A stretch of 64,000 bases of DNA from Denitratimonas yunnanensis (SeqCode). GTDB taxonomy: Bacteria; Pseudomonadota; Gammaproteobacteria; Xanthomonadales; Xanthomonadaceae. The notes below the pieces were generated by a model. That model was not told the DNA's origin. It saw only the letters and a program-made list of their open reading frames with translations, and did not search any database. Each line of letters begins with the position of its first letter. The first letter of the stretch is position 1. The position numbers were made by a program, and so were the translations under genes. The stretch covers positions 310,001 to 374,000 of the forward strand of contig JAPMLR010000003.1 of assembly GCA_026410415.1 (NCBI GenBank). The letters are read 5' to 3'. Positions 10,782-20,326 of the stretch are shown here, in pieces.

Positions 10782-12722
10782 TTACCAGCCGCAGGACTTG
10801 CCCTGGTTCTGGTTTTCCAGCCAGGTTTGCAGGGGTGCGAAGTATTCCAGCACGGCCGAGGCGTCCATCTGCTCGCCGCCGGTCAGCTCCTTGAGGGTCT
10901 GCTGCCAGGGCTGGCTGTTGCCCTTGGACAGCATGGCCCAGTAACGCTGGCCTGCTTCCGGGTTGTCGGCGAAGTTGCACTGGTAGAGCGGGCCTTCGTG
11001 GCCGGCGGCATCGCACAGTGCCTTGTAGAACTGGAACTGCAGGATGTGCGACAGGAAGTAGCGCGTGTAAGGCGTGTTGCCCGGCACGTGGTATTTCGCA
11101 CCCGGATCGAAGAAGTCCTCGCCGCGCGCCCCGGCCGGGGCCACGCCCTGATAGGTTTTCTTCAGGTCCCACCACGCCGTGTTGTAGTTCGCCGGCGTGA
11201 TCGAGCCGTCGAACACGCCCCAACGCCAACGGTCGATCATCAGGCCGAAGGGCAGGAACGCGACTTTGGTCAGCGCCATGCGCATCTGCGAGTTGATCAC
11301 CGCCTGCTCGCTGACCGTGGCACCTTCGATCAAACCGATCGACGCAAGGTAGTCGGGGGTCATCGACAACACGATGGTGTCGCCGATGGCCTCGTGGAAA
11401 CCGTCGTGCGCGCCGTTCTGGAACATCGGCGGCAACTGCTTGTAGGCGAGGTAGTAATAAATGTGGCCGAGCTCGTGGTAGATCGTGGTGAGCTCTTCTT
11501 CGGTCGGCTTGATGCACATCTTGATGCGCACCTCGCCCTTGGTATCCATCGGCCAGGCGCTCGCATGGCACACGACATCGCGGTCGCGCGGCTGGACCAG
11601 TTGCGAGTCGGTATAGAACGAATCGGGCAGCGCCGGCATGCCGAGGCCGGTGTAGAAGCTTTCGGCCAGACGGGTCATTTTCTCGGCGATCTCGATGTCG
11701 GCGCGGCGGCTGAGTTCCACCTGCTGTTCAGCGGTGAGCTTGCCCAGTCCGCCGGCCTGTGCCACGGCGGCGTTCAGCGCCTCGTCGCGCTGGCCGCGCA
11801 GGGCCGCGCCGATATCCAGGCTGCCGACGCCACGATACGGCTCCAGCAAGGGCCACAGGTTGCTCCAGTCCTGCTGCCAGAGGTTGCCCGTCAGATGGGC
11901 GGGGATCAGGCCGTTCACTTCGCCCGTGTCGCCGTACTTTTCCACCAGCTTGCCGCGGGTGTAGCACTGCAGTTGGCTGTAGAGCGGCTCCACCTGCTTC
12001 CACAGGCGGTCGGTCTCGGCCTGGAACTCCGCCGGTGTCATGTCATAGCCGGCACGCCAGACTTCGCCCGTGTTGGCGAACCCCATTTCCTTGGCGCCTT
12101 CGTTGGTCAGCTCGACGAAGCGCTGGTAGTCGGCGCGCATCGGCACGGCGATGCCGTGCCAGCCCCGCCAGGCGGCCAGCTGGTCGGCGTAGCTGCTGTT
12201 GGCGGTATCGGCGAGGATTTCGGAGATCTGTCCGATGTCCAGACAGTCCTTGCCGGCTTCGCCGTCGCGGCACCACTTGCCGGCGCCGTAAGCGGCCTCC
12301 ATGCGGCTGGCGATCTCGGCCAGTTCCTTGAGTTTGGCGGGATCGCGGGGCGCGGGCATGGCCACGTCGGTGGCAAGCAGGTGCAGCGCACGCGAGGTGA
12401 CGGGCGACTGGGCGTCCGCATCGTAGGTTTTGGCCTGTTCGATGAACGCATTGCGCTGCGTCATCCAGCGCTCGTTCGCAGCGGCGGCGACGCGCTGGCT
12501 GTCGGCATTGATGTAGGTGCTGGACAGCCACATGGCCGAGGTCATTTCCGGTGTGCTTTCCTCCAGCGTCTGGTTGATGCGGGCGATGAAGGCCTCCGCG
12601 CTTTCGGCCGGCGCCTGCGACGATGTGGGCGGCGTGGAGGCGGGGTGTTCGGACCCACAGGCGATGAGGCCCAGAAGCGCGGCGGAAACGGCCACGCCGA
12701 GAAGATGGCGGTGAGAGATCAT
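10782..12722 (-). CDS. M2 family peptidyl-dipeptidase (ACE-like) lipoprotein
   Basis: 646-residue zinc metallopeptidase of family M2, related to angiotensin-converting enzyme, which removes C-terminal dipeptides. The zinc motif HELGH is at 416-420 (TIYHELGHIYYYLAYKQ) and the third ligand lies in GFHEAIGD downstream. The N terminus has a lipobox (LIAC, Cys22), followed by a Ser/Thr/Pro-rich spacer, so it is probably anchored in an envelope membrane and acts on periplasmic peptides. ATG at 12722 overlaps the stop codon of the upstream M16 gene (ATGA), implying translational coupling. It is the last gene of a tdh-M16-M16-M2 operon. Confidence 0.93.
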   Translation of the reverse strand: MISHRHLLGVAVSAALLGLIACGSEHPASTPPTSSQAPAESAEAFIARINQTLEESTPEMTSAMWLSSTYINADSQRVAAAANERWMTQRNAFIEQAKTYDADAQSPVTSRALHLLATDVAMPAPRDPAKLKELAEIASRMEAAYGAGKWCRDGEAGKDCLDIGQISEILADTANSSYADQLAAWRGWHGIAVPMRADYQRFVELTNEGAKEMGFANTGEVWRAGYDMTPAEFQAETDRLWKQVEPLYSQLQCYTRGKLVEKYGDTGEVNGLIPAHLTGNLWQQDWSNLWPLLEPYRGVGSLDIGAALRGQRDEALNAAVAQAGGLGKLTAEQQVELSRRADIEIAEKMTRLAESFYTGLGMPALPDSFYTDSQLVQPRDRDVVCHASAWPMDTKGEVRIKMCIKPTEEELTTIYHELGHIYYYLAYKQLPPMFQNGAHDGFHEAIGDTIVLSMTPDYLASIGLIEGATVSEQAVINSQMRMALTKVAFLPFGLMIDRWRWGVFDGSITPANYNTAWWDLKKTYQGVAPAGARGEDFFDPGAKYHVPGNTPYTRYFLSHILQFQFYKALCDAAGHEGPLYQCNFADNPEAGQRYWAMLSKGNSQPWQQTLKELTGGEQMDASAVLEYFAPLQTWLENQNQGKSCGW

Positions 12723-14140
12723 GGTGTGGAGTCTCCGGTGGAGGTTGGGACAGTATCCGGCACAAAGCCCGGGGCGGTGATGTCCAGGCGGGTGACGGGG
12801 CCGTACTTTGCGATGTTTTCGGCGATTTTCGCGGCATCGCCGATGATCACCATCGCGTAATCGCGTCCTTGCGGAAACACGCGACGGGCTGCCGCGATTG
12901 TCTCCGATGCGACGGCCGTGATGCGCTCGCCGTAACCCTCGATGCGGTCGCGCGACATGCCGTGGAGCGCAAGCGTGGCCAGGGCGCCGGCAATCTGCGC
13001 GTTGGTCTGGTAACCGGGTGCGAATTGTCCGAGTACGTAACGCCGTGCCGATTCGAGTTGATCCGCGGGAATGGCCTGGGTATGCAGCCGCTCCTGCACC
13101 TCCAGCGCCAGGTCGATCGCCTGCACGGTGGATTCGGTGCGCGTGAAGGAGTTGTAGGAAGCCGAACCGGGCAACGAGAGGCGTTCCAGTTGGGCGCGTG
13201 CGCCATACGTGAGCCCCGATTTCACCCGCAGTTCGGTATTGAGCATCGAAGTGAAGCGTCCGCCGAACAGGGTTTGCACCAGGTCCTGGGCTTCGAGCGC
13301 CGGATCATCGACGGCCGCACCGACGGTGCCGATCCAGAAATACGTTTGCGTGGCTCCGGGCTTGTCCACCAGCATCACGCGCGGGCCTGATTCGCGGGCC
13401 TGCGCCGAGACCTGCGGCAGTTCGCCCGTGGCCTTGCCCCAGTGTCCGAATGCGGATTCGATGGCCTGTCGCATCCTGCGGGCCTCGAAGTCTCCGACAA
13501 CGGCGATGATGGCGCGATCGGCGCCGACATGTGCGCGGTAGTAACCCTCGATATCCTCGGGCGTGACGCCGGCCAGGCTGCGTTCGTCGCCGCCGATCGG
13601 GCGGCCGTAAGGGTGGTCGCGGAACAGCCACGCGTTGCCATAGGTGCCCAGCAGACCGCGTGGGTCGCCATCCTTGGAGGCGATGAGCGACTGGATGGCG
13701 CGGGTGCGGAGCTTCTCCAGTTCCGAATCGGCAAGGGTGGGGCGGAGCAACGCGTCCGACAGCAACTCGAACATCAGGGCGGCGTCTTCCGCGAGGAAGT
13801 CCCCGCGGACCCACAAGGCTTCACGGTCTGCACTGAAGGCGATGTCGCCGCCGACATTTTCCGCCGCGTTCACGAAAGCCGTGGCATCGCGTTCACCCGC
13901 GCCCTTGCCGAGCATTTCGGCCAGCAGCGCTGCGGTGCCTTCCTTGCCGGGTGCGTCGGCGAGTGCGCCGCCGCGGATCGCGATGCGCGCGGCCACCAAC
14001 GGCGTGTCCTTCTTGGGCACCAGCAGCACCTGTGCGCCGTTTTCCAGCGTGAAGGATTCGGCATCGGGCAGGCGCATGCCGGCGTGCGCCAGCGAGGTGG
14101 CCATCGATACGGTCAACACAACGAGAGTCGAGATGCGCAT
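12719..14140 (-). CDS. M16 peptidase homologue, non-catalytic partner
   Basis: 473-residue exported M16 (insulinase/pitrilysin) protein with signal peptide MRISTLVVLTVSMATSLAHA. The zinc-binding HxxEH expected near residue 71 is replaced by ALLAE (GTAALLAEMLGKG), so it should not bind zinc. The second half keeps the M16 C-domain features (YRAHVGADRAIIAVVGDF, the GGRFTSMLN strand). Proteins of this type pair with an active M16 subunit to form the closed chamber, and an active M16 gene lies 3 bp upstream. The inactive assignment is direct from sequence; heterodimer formation is inferred from other bacterial M16 pairs. Confidence 0.9.
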   Translation of the reverse strand: MRISTLVVLTVSMATSLAHAGMRLPDAESFTLENGAQVLLVPKKDTPLVAARIAIRGGALADAPGKEGTAALLAEMLGKGAGERDATAFVNAAENVGGDIAFSADREALWVRGDFLAEDAALMFELLSDALLRPTLADSELEKLRTRAIQSLIASKDGDPRGLLGTYGNAWLFRDHPYGRPIGGDERSLAGVTPEDIEGYYRAHVGADRAIIAVVGDFEARRMRQAIESAFGHWGKATGELPQVSAQARESGPRVMLVDKPGATQTYFWIGTVGAAVDDPALEAQDLVQTLFGGRFTSMLNTELRVKSGLTYGARAQLERLSLPGSASYNSFTRTESTVQAIDLALEVQERLHTQAIPADQLESARRYVLGQFAPGYQTNAQIAGALATLALHGMSRDRIEGYGERITAVASETIAAARRVFPQGRDYAMVIIGDAAKIAENIAKYGPVTRLDITAPGFVPDTVPTSTGDSTP

Positions 14141-14143
14141 GGA

Positions 14144-15517
14144 TCAGTTCTCCGAAGCCGGCGTGCTGGCCGGAGCAGCCGGGCGCAAGTGCCCGACGGT
14201 ACGGTTGGCGTCGCGGAAGGTGCGGCGCGCGACCTCGATGAGCGAGGTCGCCTCGATCGCCGCCACCTTCGCTGGTTCGGCGAACAATTGTTGGTAGTCG
14301 CCATGGAACACGTCGAACGTGCCCAGCGCCTGCGCCTTGCCCGAAATCGTCTGAAGGCTGCGCCAGAAGCCGGCTTGTGCGCGCTTGTGCGCCTTGCCCA
14401 GTTCCGCCTGCGTCACGCCTTCCTTCTGGAGCCTGGCCAGTTCCTCGCCGATGACACGCTCCACCTGCGCCGGATCACCCCCGGGCGGCAACAGCGCGTA
14501 GAACCAGACCAACCCCGGATCGAAGCCGGCATCGATGATGGAGCCGACGTCGAGCGCAATCTGCTCGCGCTCCACCAGTCGCTGGTACAGGCGCGAGGAT
14601 TCACCGCCGGCCATGATCGACATCAGCAGTTGCAGCGGGCGCTGGTCGGCATCGGTTGCGCTGCCCGCGTGCCAGGCCATCGCGAGGATGGGCGCCTGCA
14701 CACCTTCCTTTTCCACCACGAAGCGTCGCTCGCCCAGTTGTTCCGGTTCCTTCGTGGTGACCGCACGCGGCTCGGGCTGCCGCGGAATCTTGCCGAAGTG
14801 ATGTTCGATGCGGGCCAGCAACGCCTTGGGCTCCACATCGCCGACGACGAACATCGTGGCGTTGTTGGGCGCGTAATACGTGCGATAGAACGTCTTGAGG
14901 TCTTCGATCGACCAGTTTTCGATGTCCGACGGCCAGCCAATCACTGGGAACTGGTAGGGATGCGCGACGAAAGCGGTGGCCTGCATCTGCTCGTACAGGA
15001 CGCCGAATGGCTCGTTGTCGACGGACGAGCGGCGCTCGCTGTAGACCACGCCGCGTTCGCTTTCGACCACGTCCGGGTCGAAGTCGAGGTTGGCCATGCG
15101 GTCGGCTTCGAGCGTCAGGATGGTTTCCAGTGCTTCCTTGGGAAACCAGTCCTGGTACACCGTCACGTCGCTGGATGTGTAGGCGTTGTTGGCGCCGCCC
15201 GCCGCTTCCATCACCCGGTCGAACTCGCCGGGCGCGAGCGTGGATGTGCCGTTGAACATCATGTGTTCGAAGTAATGCGCCAGCCCGGTGATGCCCGGGT
15301 ATTCGTTGCGTCCGCCGACGCGGAACCAGGTGTAAAGGGCGACATTCGGGATGTCGTGGCTGGGCCAGATCACTACCTTCAAGCCGTTGTCGAGGGTGTG
15401 CGTGACGATGGCGTCGCTGCCCGGCACGGCCGTGGCGGCGGGTGGTGCCGCCGTCGCGGCAACGGAAAGGCCAAACAGACCGGCGAGCGTCAGAGTGCGA
15501 ATCAGGGAATGGTTCAT
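14144..15517 (-). CDS. M16 zinc peptidase, catalytic subunit
   Basis: 457-residue exported M16 peptidase. The inverted zinc motif HYFEH is at 81-85 with the distal Glu near 161 (GVVYSERR), the normal 76-residue spacing. Signal peptide MNHSLIRTLTLAGLFGLSVA. The start at 15517 lies 2 bp after the tdh stop; a longer open frame upstream is tdh read out of frame. It probably pairs with the zinc-less M16 protein encoded 3 bp downstream to degrade peptides in the periplasm. Confidence 0.93.
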   Translation of the reverse strand: MNHSLIRTLTLAGLFGLSVAATAAPPAATAVPGSDAIVTHTLDNGLKVVIWPSHDIPNVALYTWFRVGGRNEYPGITGLAHYFEHMMFNGTSTLAPGEFDRVMEAAGGANNAYTSSDVTVYQDWFPKEALETILTLEADRMANLDFDPDVVESERGVVYSERRSSVDNEPFGVLYEQMQATAFVAHPYQFPVIGWPSDIENWSIEDLKTFYRTYYAPNNATMFVVGDVEPKALLARIEHHFGKIPRQPEPRAVTTKEPEQLGERRFVVEKEGVQAPILAMAWHAGSATDADQRPLQLLMSIMAGGESSRLYQRLVEREQIALDVGSIIDAGFDPGLVWFYALLPPGGDPAQVERVIGEELARLQKEGVTQAELGKAHKRAQAGFWRSLQTISGKAQALGTFDVFHGDYQQLFAEPAKVAAIEATSLIEVARRTFRDANRTVGHLRPAAPASTPASEN

Positions 15518-15519
15518 GG

Positions 15520-16554
15520 TCAGGTCCAATTGCACACGACCTTGCCGCACGTGCCGGAGGCCATGAGGTCGAAGCCGCGCTGGAAGTCGTCGATGCGGAT
15601 CTGATGCGTGAGCACCTTCTGCAGCGGGAAGCCGGTGAGCACCATCTGGGTCATTTTGTACCAGGTCTCGTACATGCGGCGGCCGTAGATGCCATGCAGA
15701 GTCAGACCCTTGAAGATCACCTTGTCCCAGTCGATGCCGGCGCCGCGCGGCATGATGCCCAGCATCGCGATCTTGCCGCCGTGGTACATGCAATCGAGCA
15801 TGTCGCCGAAGGCCTTGGGATTGCCGCTCATCTCCAGGCCCACGTCGAAGCCTTCGATGTGCAGATCCTTGACCACGTCCCGCAACGACTGTTGGGCGAC
15901 ATTGACCACGCGGGTGGCGCCCATGTCGGCAGCCAGTTTGAGTCGGTAGTCGTTGATGTCGGTGACGACGACGTTGCGTGCGCCGATGTGTTTGCAGATG
16001 CCCGCGGCAATGATGCCGATGGGGCCGGCGCCGGTGATCAGCACGTCCTCGCCGATCACGTCGAACTCCAGCGCGCAGTGCGCGGCGTTGCCGTACGGGT
16101 CGAAGAACGCGGCCAGCTCCGATGGGATCTGATCGGGAATCGGCCACAGGTTGGATGCCGGCATTGCGACGTACTCAGCGAATGCGCCGTTGCGGTTGAC
16201 CCCGATGCCCACGGTGTTCGGACAGAGATGCTGCCGGCCGGCGCGGCAGTTGCGGCAGTGGCCACAGACGATATGCCCCTCGGCCGACACGCGATCGCCG
16301 ACCTTGTAGCCGGTCACGCCGTCGCCCAGCGCCACGATGCTGCCAACGAATTCGTGTCCGATCACCAAACCCGGCTGAATGGTGCGTTGGCTCCACTCGT
16401 CCCACAGGTAGATGTGGAGATCGGTGCCGCAGATCGCGGTCTTCTCGACCTTGATCAGCACTTCATTGGGTCCGATGGAGGGAATGGGGACCTCTTCCAT
16501 CCAGATGCCACGCGATGCTTCGCGTTTGACCAGGGCTCGCATGGTTCGGGACAT
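15520..16554 (-). CDS. tdh: L-threonine 3-dehydrogenase
   Basis: 344-residue zinc-dependent medium-chain dehydrogenase that oxidises L-threonine to 2-amino-3-ketobutyrate with NAD+ (E. coli Tdh 341). Seen: the catalytic zinc region [13 protein letters not shown] and GHEFVG, four structural-zinc cysteines ([15 protein letters not shown]), the NAD fold [11 protein letters not shown], and [12 protein letters not shown] typical of Tdh. The start at 16554 ([10 protein letters not shown]) has a weak CGGAAC upstream; Met at 16542 is the alternative. The usual partner kbl is not adjacent; peptidase genes follow instead, suggesting a role in using peptide-derived amino acids. Confidence 0.95.
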   Translation of the reverse strand: MSRTMRALVKREASRGIWMEEVPIPSIGPNEVLIKVEKTAICGTDLHIYLWDEWSQRTIQPGLVIGHEFVGSIVALGDGVTGYKVGDRVSAEGHIVCGHCRNCRAGRQHLCPNTVGIGVNRNGAFAEYVAMPASNLWPIPDQIPSELAAFFDPYGNAAHCALEFDVIGEDVLITGAGPIGIIAAGICKHIGARNVVVTDINDYRLKLAADMGATRVVNVAQQSLRDVVKDLHIEGFDVGLEMSGNPKAFGDMLDCMYHGGKIAMLGIMPRGAGIDWDKVIFKGLTLHGIYGRRMYETWYKMTQMVLTGFPLQKVLTHQIRIDDFQRGFDLMASGTCGKVVCNWT

Positions 16555-16581
16555 GACGGTTCCGTGCAGTGGAAAGGCGGA

Positions 16582-16587
16582 ATTATA
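16582..16587 (-). promoter_or_regulatory. -10 element TATAAT for the tdh operon
   Basis: A consensus TATAAT on the minus strand, 28 bp before the tdh start. A matching -35 at normal spacing is weak. Confidence 0.55.
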
Positions 16588-16650
16588 GGACCGCGGGCGC
16601 CCGGCCATCGGGATGACCAATGGCGCATCCGAGGTCGTGTCGGAGCCTCC

Positions 16651-16656
16651 TATAAT
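16651..16656 (+). promoter_or_regulatory. -10 element TATAAT for the S46 peptidase
   Basis: A consensus TATAAT on the plus strand, 38 bp before the peptidase start, with no good -35. With the opposite element at 16582-16587 it makes a divergent promoter region of 139 bp. Confidence 0.55.
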
Positions 16657-16693
16657 CGAGAGTTCTTGTCCGAACTCCCACGAGAATCTTCCG

Positions 16694-18865
16694 ATGCGTC
16701 TTTCGCTCCTGTGTGCCGGCCTGCTGGCTGCACTTCCCGCCGCTGCCGTTGAAGGCATGTGGACACCCGAACAACTTCCGCAGGTCGCGGATGCGTTGAA
16801 GAAGGCCGGCCTGCAGCTGGATCCCGCAACGCTGACCGATCTCACCGGCCAGCCGATGGGGGCCATCGTCTCGCTCGGTGGTTGCACGGCCTCGTTCGTT
16901 TCGCCAAATGGCTTGGTGGTCACCAACCATCACTGCGCCTACGGTGCGTTGCAGCTCAACTCCACGCCTGAGCGTCACATGCTGCGCGATGGCTTCATTG
17001 CCTCTTCGCTGGCGGACGAGCCCTCGGCCGGCCCGGGCGCCCGTATCTGGGTGACAGAAGAAATCCGCGACGTGACCGAGCAGGTTCTCGGCGGTATCTC
17101 CAGGCGCGCCACCGACCGTGCGCGCAACGACGCCATCGATACGGCGCAGAAGAAGCTCGTGGCTGAGTGCGAAGCGGAAGCAGGTTACCGCTGTCGCGTG
17201 TTCTCGCATTTCGGTGGGGTGCAGTACCGCTTGTTCCGCCAGTTCGAAATTCGCGACGTGCGTATTGCGTACGCACCGCCGGATGCCATTGGCCGTTTCG
17301 GCGGTGACATCGACAACTGGCAGTGGCCGCGCCAGACCGGCGACTTCACGTTCTACCGCGCCTATGTCGGGCCGGATGGCAAGCCGGCACCGTACTCCAA
17401 GGAAAACGTGCCTTACCGTCCCAAGCATCACCTGCCGATGGCGACTGCCGGCGTGTCCGATGGCGACTTCGTGATGGTGGCCGGCTATCCCGGCCGCACC
17501 CAGCGTTACCAGCTGGCCGGCCAGATCGACGATGCGATCACTTGGGCCTATCCCACCCAGATCCAGATTTTCGACGACCTGATCGACATCGCTGAAACCG
17601 CGGGCAGGACGGATCCGGACGTGGCCATCAAATACGCCGCGTCGCTGGCCGGATGGAATAACGGCCGCAAGAACATGGCCGGCATGCTGGAAGGGTTTGC
17701 CCGAAGCGATGCCTCCGGCATCAAGCATCGCGAGGAAGCTGGACTGGTGGCTTGGCTCGAAGGACAGGGTCGCGCCGGCAAGGCCGCGCTCGACAACTAC
17801 CGCGCCTACGTGGCGCTGGTCGATTCGCAGCGTGCCATGCGTGAGCGCGATCGTATCGTGGGTGCGTTGGCGTCTACCGGTCTGATCGGATCGGCCAATA
17901 CGCTCTATCGTCTGGCGCAGGAGCGTGCCAAGGACGATGCGAGCCGCGAGGCTGGCTTCCAGCAGCGCGACTGGCCGGGCATCGAGGCGGGCCAGCGTCA
18001 ACTGGAGCGTCGTCTGGACGTGAAGGTCGATCGTCGGATTCTCGGGTACTGGTTCGCCAAGTACGCCGCGCTGCCGGCCAGCCAGCGCCTGCCGGAACTG
18101 GATGCGTGGGCTGGTCTGTCCGGGGATGTGCCGTCTACCGCGGAACTGGCTGCGAAGCTGGATGCGCTGTACGCCGGCACCATGCTGCACCAGACCGATG
18201 CACGCATTTCGGCATTCAATGCCGACCTCGCCACGCTTGATGCCAGTGACGACAGCTTCATCCAGCTCGCCGCCGCGTTGGCGCCCGCGCTCCAGCGCCG
18301 AGACGACGAGCGCAAGGCGCTCAATGGCGCCGTGGCGCGTCTCCAGCCGGGCTACATGCAGGCGTTGATCGATTACCGTACCAGTCAGGGCCGGGCGACG
18401 TATCCGGACGCCAACTCCAGCCTGCGCCTGACCTTCGGCAACGTGATGGGGGTGCAGCCGCGTGATGGCTTGGTCTACACCCCGTTCACGACCACGCGCG
18501 GCATCGTGCAAAAGCACACCGGCGAAGATCCGTTCGACGCCACGCAGGTGCAGCTGGATGCGATCACCGAGCGCCGTTTCGGTGCCTGGTCGGTGGAATC
18601 GCTGAACGATGTGCCGGTCAACTATCTGGCGGATCTGGACGTGACCGGCGGCAACTCCGGTTCGCCCACGCTCAATGCCAAGGGCGAATTGGTCGGTCTG
18701 ATCTTCGATGGCATCTGGGAGTCGGTGGCATCGGACTGGGTATTCGACACCGAACTCACCCGCACCATCCACGTCGATTCGCGTTACATGCTGTGGATCA
18801 TGGACGAGGTGTACCCGGCGCCGGCGATCCTCGAAGAACTGGGTATCACGCCGCGTCCGCGTTGA
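16694..18865 (+). CDS. S46 family dipeptidyl-peptidase
   Basis: 723-residue exported serine peptidase of family S46 (DPP7/DPP11/DAP BII group), which removes N-terminal dipeptides. Chymotrypsin-fold triad: His in [11 protein letters not shown] (79 or 80), Asp in [12 protein letters not shown] (about 204), Ser655 in GGNSGSPT. Length and serine position match DAP BII of Pseudoxanthomonas. The signal peptide starts at 16694 ([18 protein letters not shown]); the open frame extends 27 codons upstream, but those overlap the promoter. It is divergent from the tdh-M16-M16-M2 operon, so two exported peptide-degrading systems share one intergenic region. Confidence 0.95.
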   Translation: MRLSLLCAGLLAALPAAAVEGMWTPEQLPQVADALKKAGLQLDPATLTDLTGQPMGAIVSLGGCTASFVSPNGLVVTNHHCAYGALQLNSTPERHMLRDGFIASSLADEPSAGPGARIWVTEEIRDVTEQVLGGISRRATDRARNDAIDTAQKKLVAECEAEAGYRCRVFSHFGGVQYRLFRQFEIRDVRIAYAPPDAIGRFGGDIDNWQWPRQTGDFTFYRAYVGPDGKPAPYSKENVPYRPKHHLPMATAGVSDGDFVMVAGYPGRTQRYQLAGQIDDAITWAYPTQIQIFDDLIDIAETAGRTDPDVAIKYAASLAGWNNGRKNMAGMLEGFARSDASGIKHREEAGLVAWLEGQGRAGKAALDNYRAYVALVDSQRAMRERDRIVGALASTGLIGSANTLYRLAQERAKDDASREAGFQQRDWPGIEAGQRQLERRLDVKVDRRILGYWFAKYAALPASQRLPELDAWAGLSGDVPSTAELAAKLDALYAGTMLHQTDARISAFNADLATLDASDDSFIQLAAALAPALQRRDDERKALNGAVARLQPGYMQALIDYRTSQGRATYPDANSSLRLTFGNVMGVQPRDGLVYTPFTTTRGIVQKHTGEDPFDATQVQLDAITERRFGAWSVESLNDVPVNYLADLDVTGGNSGSPTLNAKGELVGLIFDGIWESVASDWVFDTELTRTIHVDSRYMLWIMDEVYPAPAILEELGITPRPR

Positions 18866-18925
18866 ACCGATGTCACGGGGCCGCAACGGCGGCTCCGTGG
18901 CCGGCATCCGGATCGATCGCAAGGA

Positions 18926-18955
18926 AAAAGGGCCGCCCGATCAGGCGGCCCTTTT
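18926..18955. terminator. Bidirectional terminator between S46 peptidase and hemE
   Basis: Perfect 12-bp stem AAAAGGGCCGCC / GGCGGCCCTTTT with a 6-base loop and T-rich flanks on both strands, between convergent genes. Confidence 0.9.
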
Positions 18956-18975
18956 GTTTTTCGCCGACAGCAGGA

Positions 18976-20025
18976 TCACTTCACCCGGCTGAACTCGTGC
19001 ACGGCGTCCACCAGCACCTTCATGTGCTCGGGCTTCACATCCGGGGTGACGCCGTGGCCCAGGTTGAAGACATGGCCGGGACCGGAGCCGTAGCTTTCCA
19101 GCGTGGCGCGGACTTCGTCGCGGATGCGTTCGGGCGAGGCAAACAGCGTGGCAGGGTCGAGGTTGCCTTGCAGCGCCACCTTGCCGCCGATACGGCGACG
19201 GGCGTCTTCCAGCGTGACCAGCCAATCCACGCCGATGCCTTCGGCGCCGGTGTCGGCGAGCGCCTCCAGATGCGCGGCATTGCCCTTGCCGAACAGTACC
19301 AGCGGGGTGCGTTCCGCGCCTTCGCCGCGAGGCAGCTCGCGCGCGATGCGCTCAAGGTAACGCAGCGAGAATTCGCGGTAGGCCGCCGGCGACAGCACGC
19401 CGCCCCACGTGTCGAACACCTGCAACGCTTGCGCGCCGGCCTCGCGCTGTGCCGCGAGGTAGGCGATCACCGCGTCGGTGACGACTTCAAGCAGGCGATG
19501 CAGGGTTTCCGGTTCGTTGAACATCATGGCTTTGATGCGCACGAAATTGTCGCTGCCGCCGCCTTCCACCATGTAGCAGGCCAGTGTCCACGGGCTGCCG
19601 GAAAAGCCGATCAGCGGCACGCGTCCGGCCAGCTCGCGCCGGATCAGCGAGACGGCATCGGTCACGTAACGCAGTTCGGTGCCGATGTCGGGCACGGCGA
19701 GTTTCGCCACATCGGCCGCGCTGCGGATCGGGCGTTCGAATTTGGGGCCTTCGCCATCGACGAAATACAGGCCCAGGCCCATCGCATCGGGCACCGTGAG
19801 GATGTCGGAGAACAGGATCGCTGCATCCAGATCGAAGCGCTCCAGCGGTTGCAGCGTGACTTCGCAGGCCAGTTCCGGTGTTTTGGCCAGCGCGAGGAAG
19901 CTGCCGGCGCGCGCCCGGGTGGCGCGGTATTCCGGCAAGTAGCGGCCCGCCTGCCGCATGATCCAGACAGGGGTGCAATCGACGGGTTCGCGCCGCAGCG
20001 CACGCAGGTAACGGTCGTTGGTCAT
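18976..20025 (-). CDS. hemE: Uroporphyrinogen decarboxylase
   Basis: 349-residue cofactor-free enzyme that removes the four acetate carboxyl groups of uroporphyrinogen III to give coproporphyrinogen III in heme synthesis. The family signature [14 protein letters not shown] carries the substrate-binding arginines; [13 protein letters not shown] and LGHGVTPD are also present. ATG at 20025 has CGGGAG 8 bp upstream. It follows the WGR-like gene by 49 bp and is the last gene of an aroKB-WGR-hemE run ending at a bidirectional terminator. Confidence 0.97.
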   Translation of the reverse strand: MTNDRYLRALRREPVDCTPVWIMRQAGRYLPEYRATRARAGSFLALAKTPELACEVTLQPLERFDLDAAILFSDILTVPDAMGLGLYFVDGEGPKFERPIRSAADVAKLAVPDIGTELRYVTDAVSLIRRELAGRVPLIGFSGSPWTLACYMVEGGGSDNFVRIKAMMFNEPETLHRLLEVVTDAVIAYLAAQREAGAQALQVFDTWGGVLSPAAYREFSLRYLERIARELPRGEGAERTPLVLFGKGNAAHLEALADTGAEGIGVDWLVTLEDARRRIGGKVALQGNLDPATLFASPERIRDEVRATLESYGSGPGHVFNLGHGVTPDVKPEHMKVLVDAVHEFSRVK

Positions 20026-20074
20026 GGTGTGGCTCCCGGAAAAACGTGCTCTCCCGTGTGGCGGGAGAGGGTGG

Positions 20075-20317
20075 TCATGTGCGCGTGTCGTCCGAAACGG
20101 CGAAGCCGCGTTTCACGTGCAGGGCGCGCAGCTTCTCGAACGTGTCGATGGCCTGTGCGCGATCGGTGAACAGTTCGCGCTTCAGTTGGCTCTTGCCGCC
20201 GACCTGACCGGCTTCCCGGATCAGTTCCCAGCCACCGAACAGGTCTTGCTCCAGCAGCAGGCGAAGATAGCGTGGGGCCGGCAGCCCGGCGGTGGTTTGC
20301 TGCATGTAGAGGTGCAT
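20075..20317 (-). CDS. Small WGR-like domain protein
   Basis: 80 residues, basic. The pattern [26 protein letters not shown], then an Ala/Glu-rich helix ([20 protein letters not shown]), matches the WGR fold found in bacterial single-domain proteins and PARPs; the eponymous Trp-Gly-Arg is here EAGQVG, so recognition is by pattern around it. Nucleic-acid binding is possible but unproven. It starts 9 bp after the aroKB stop and is probably translated from the same mRNA. Confidence 0.65.
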   Translation of the reverse strand: MHLYMQQTTAGLPAPRYLRLLLEQDLFGGWELIREAGQVGGKSQLKRELFTDRAQAIDTFEKLRALHVKRGFAVSDDTRT

Positions 20318-20326
20318 GGCGGCATT

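Noticed and set aside
10827..12860. 677-codon plus-strand frame opposite the M2 peptidase
   Set aside because: Composition typical of an antisense frame, no domain; the minus strand encodes HELGH and a lipobox.
13442..15604. 720-codon plus-strand frame opposite the M16 genes
   Set aside because: It spans two genes and their junction on the other strand, which real genes do not do.
16583..18922. 779-codon minus-strand frame opposite the S46 peptidase
   Set aside because: Antisense shadow; the plus strand has the Ser655/His/Asp triad and a signal peptide.
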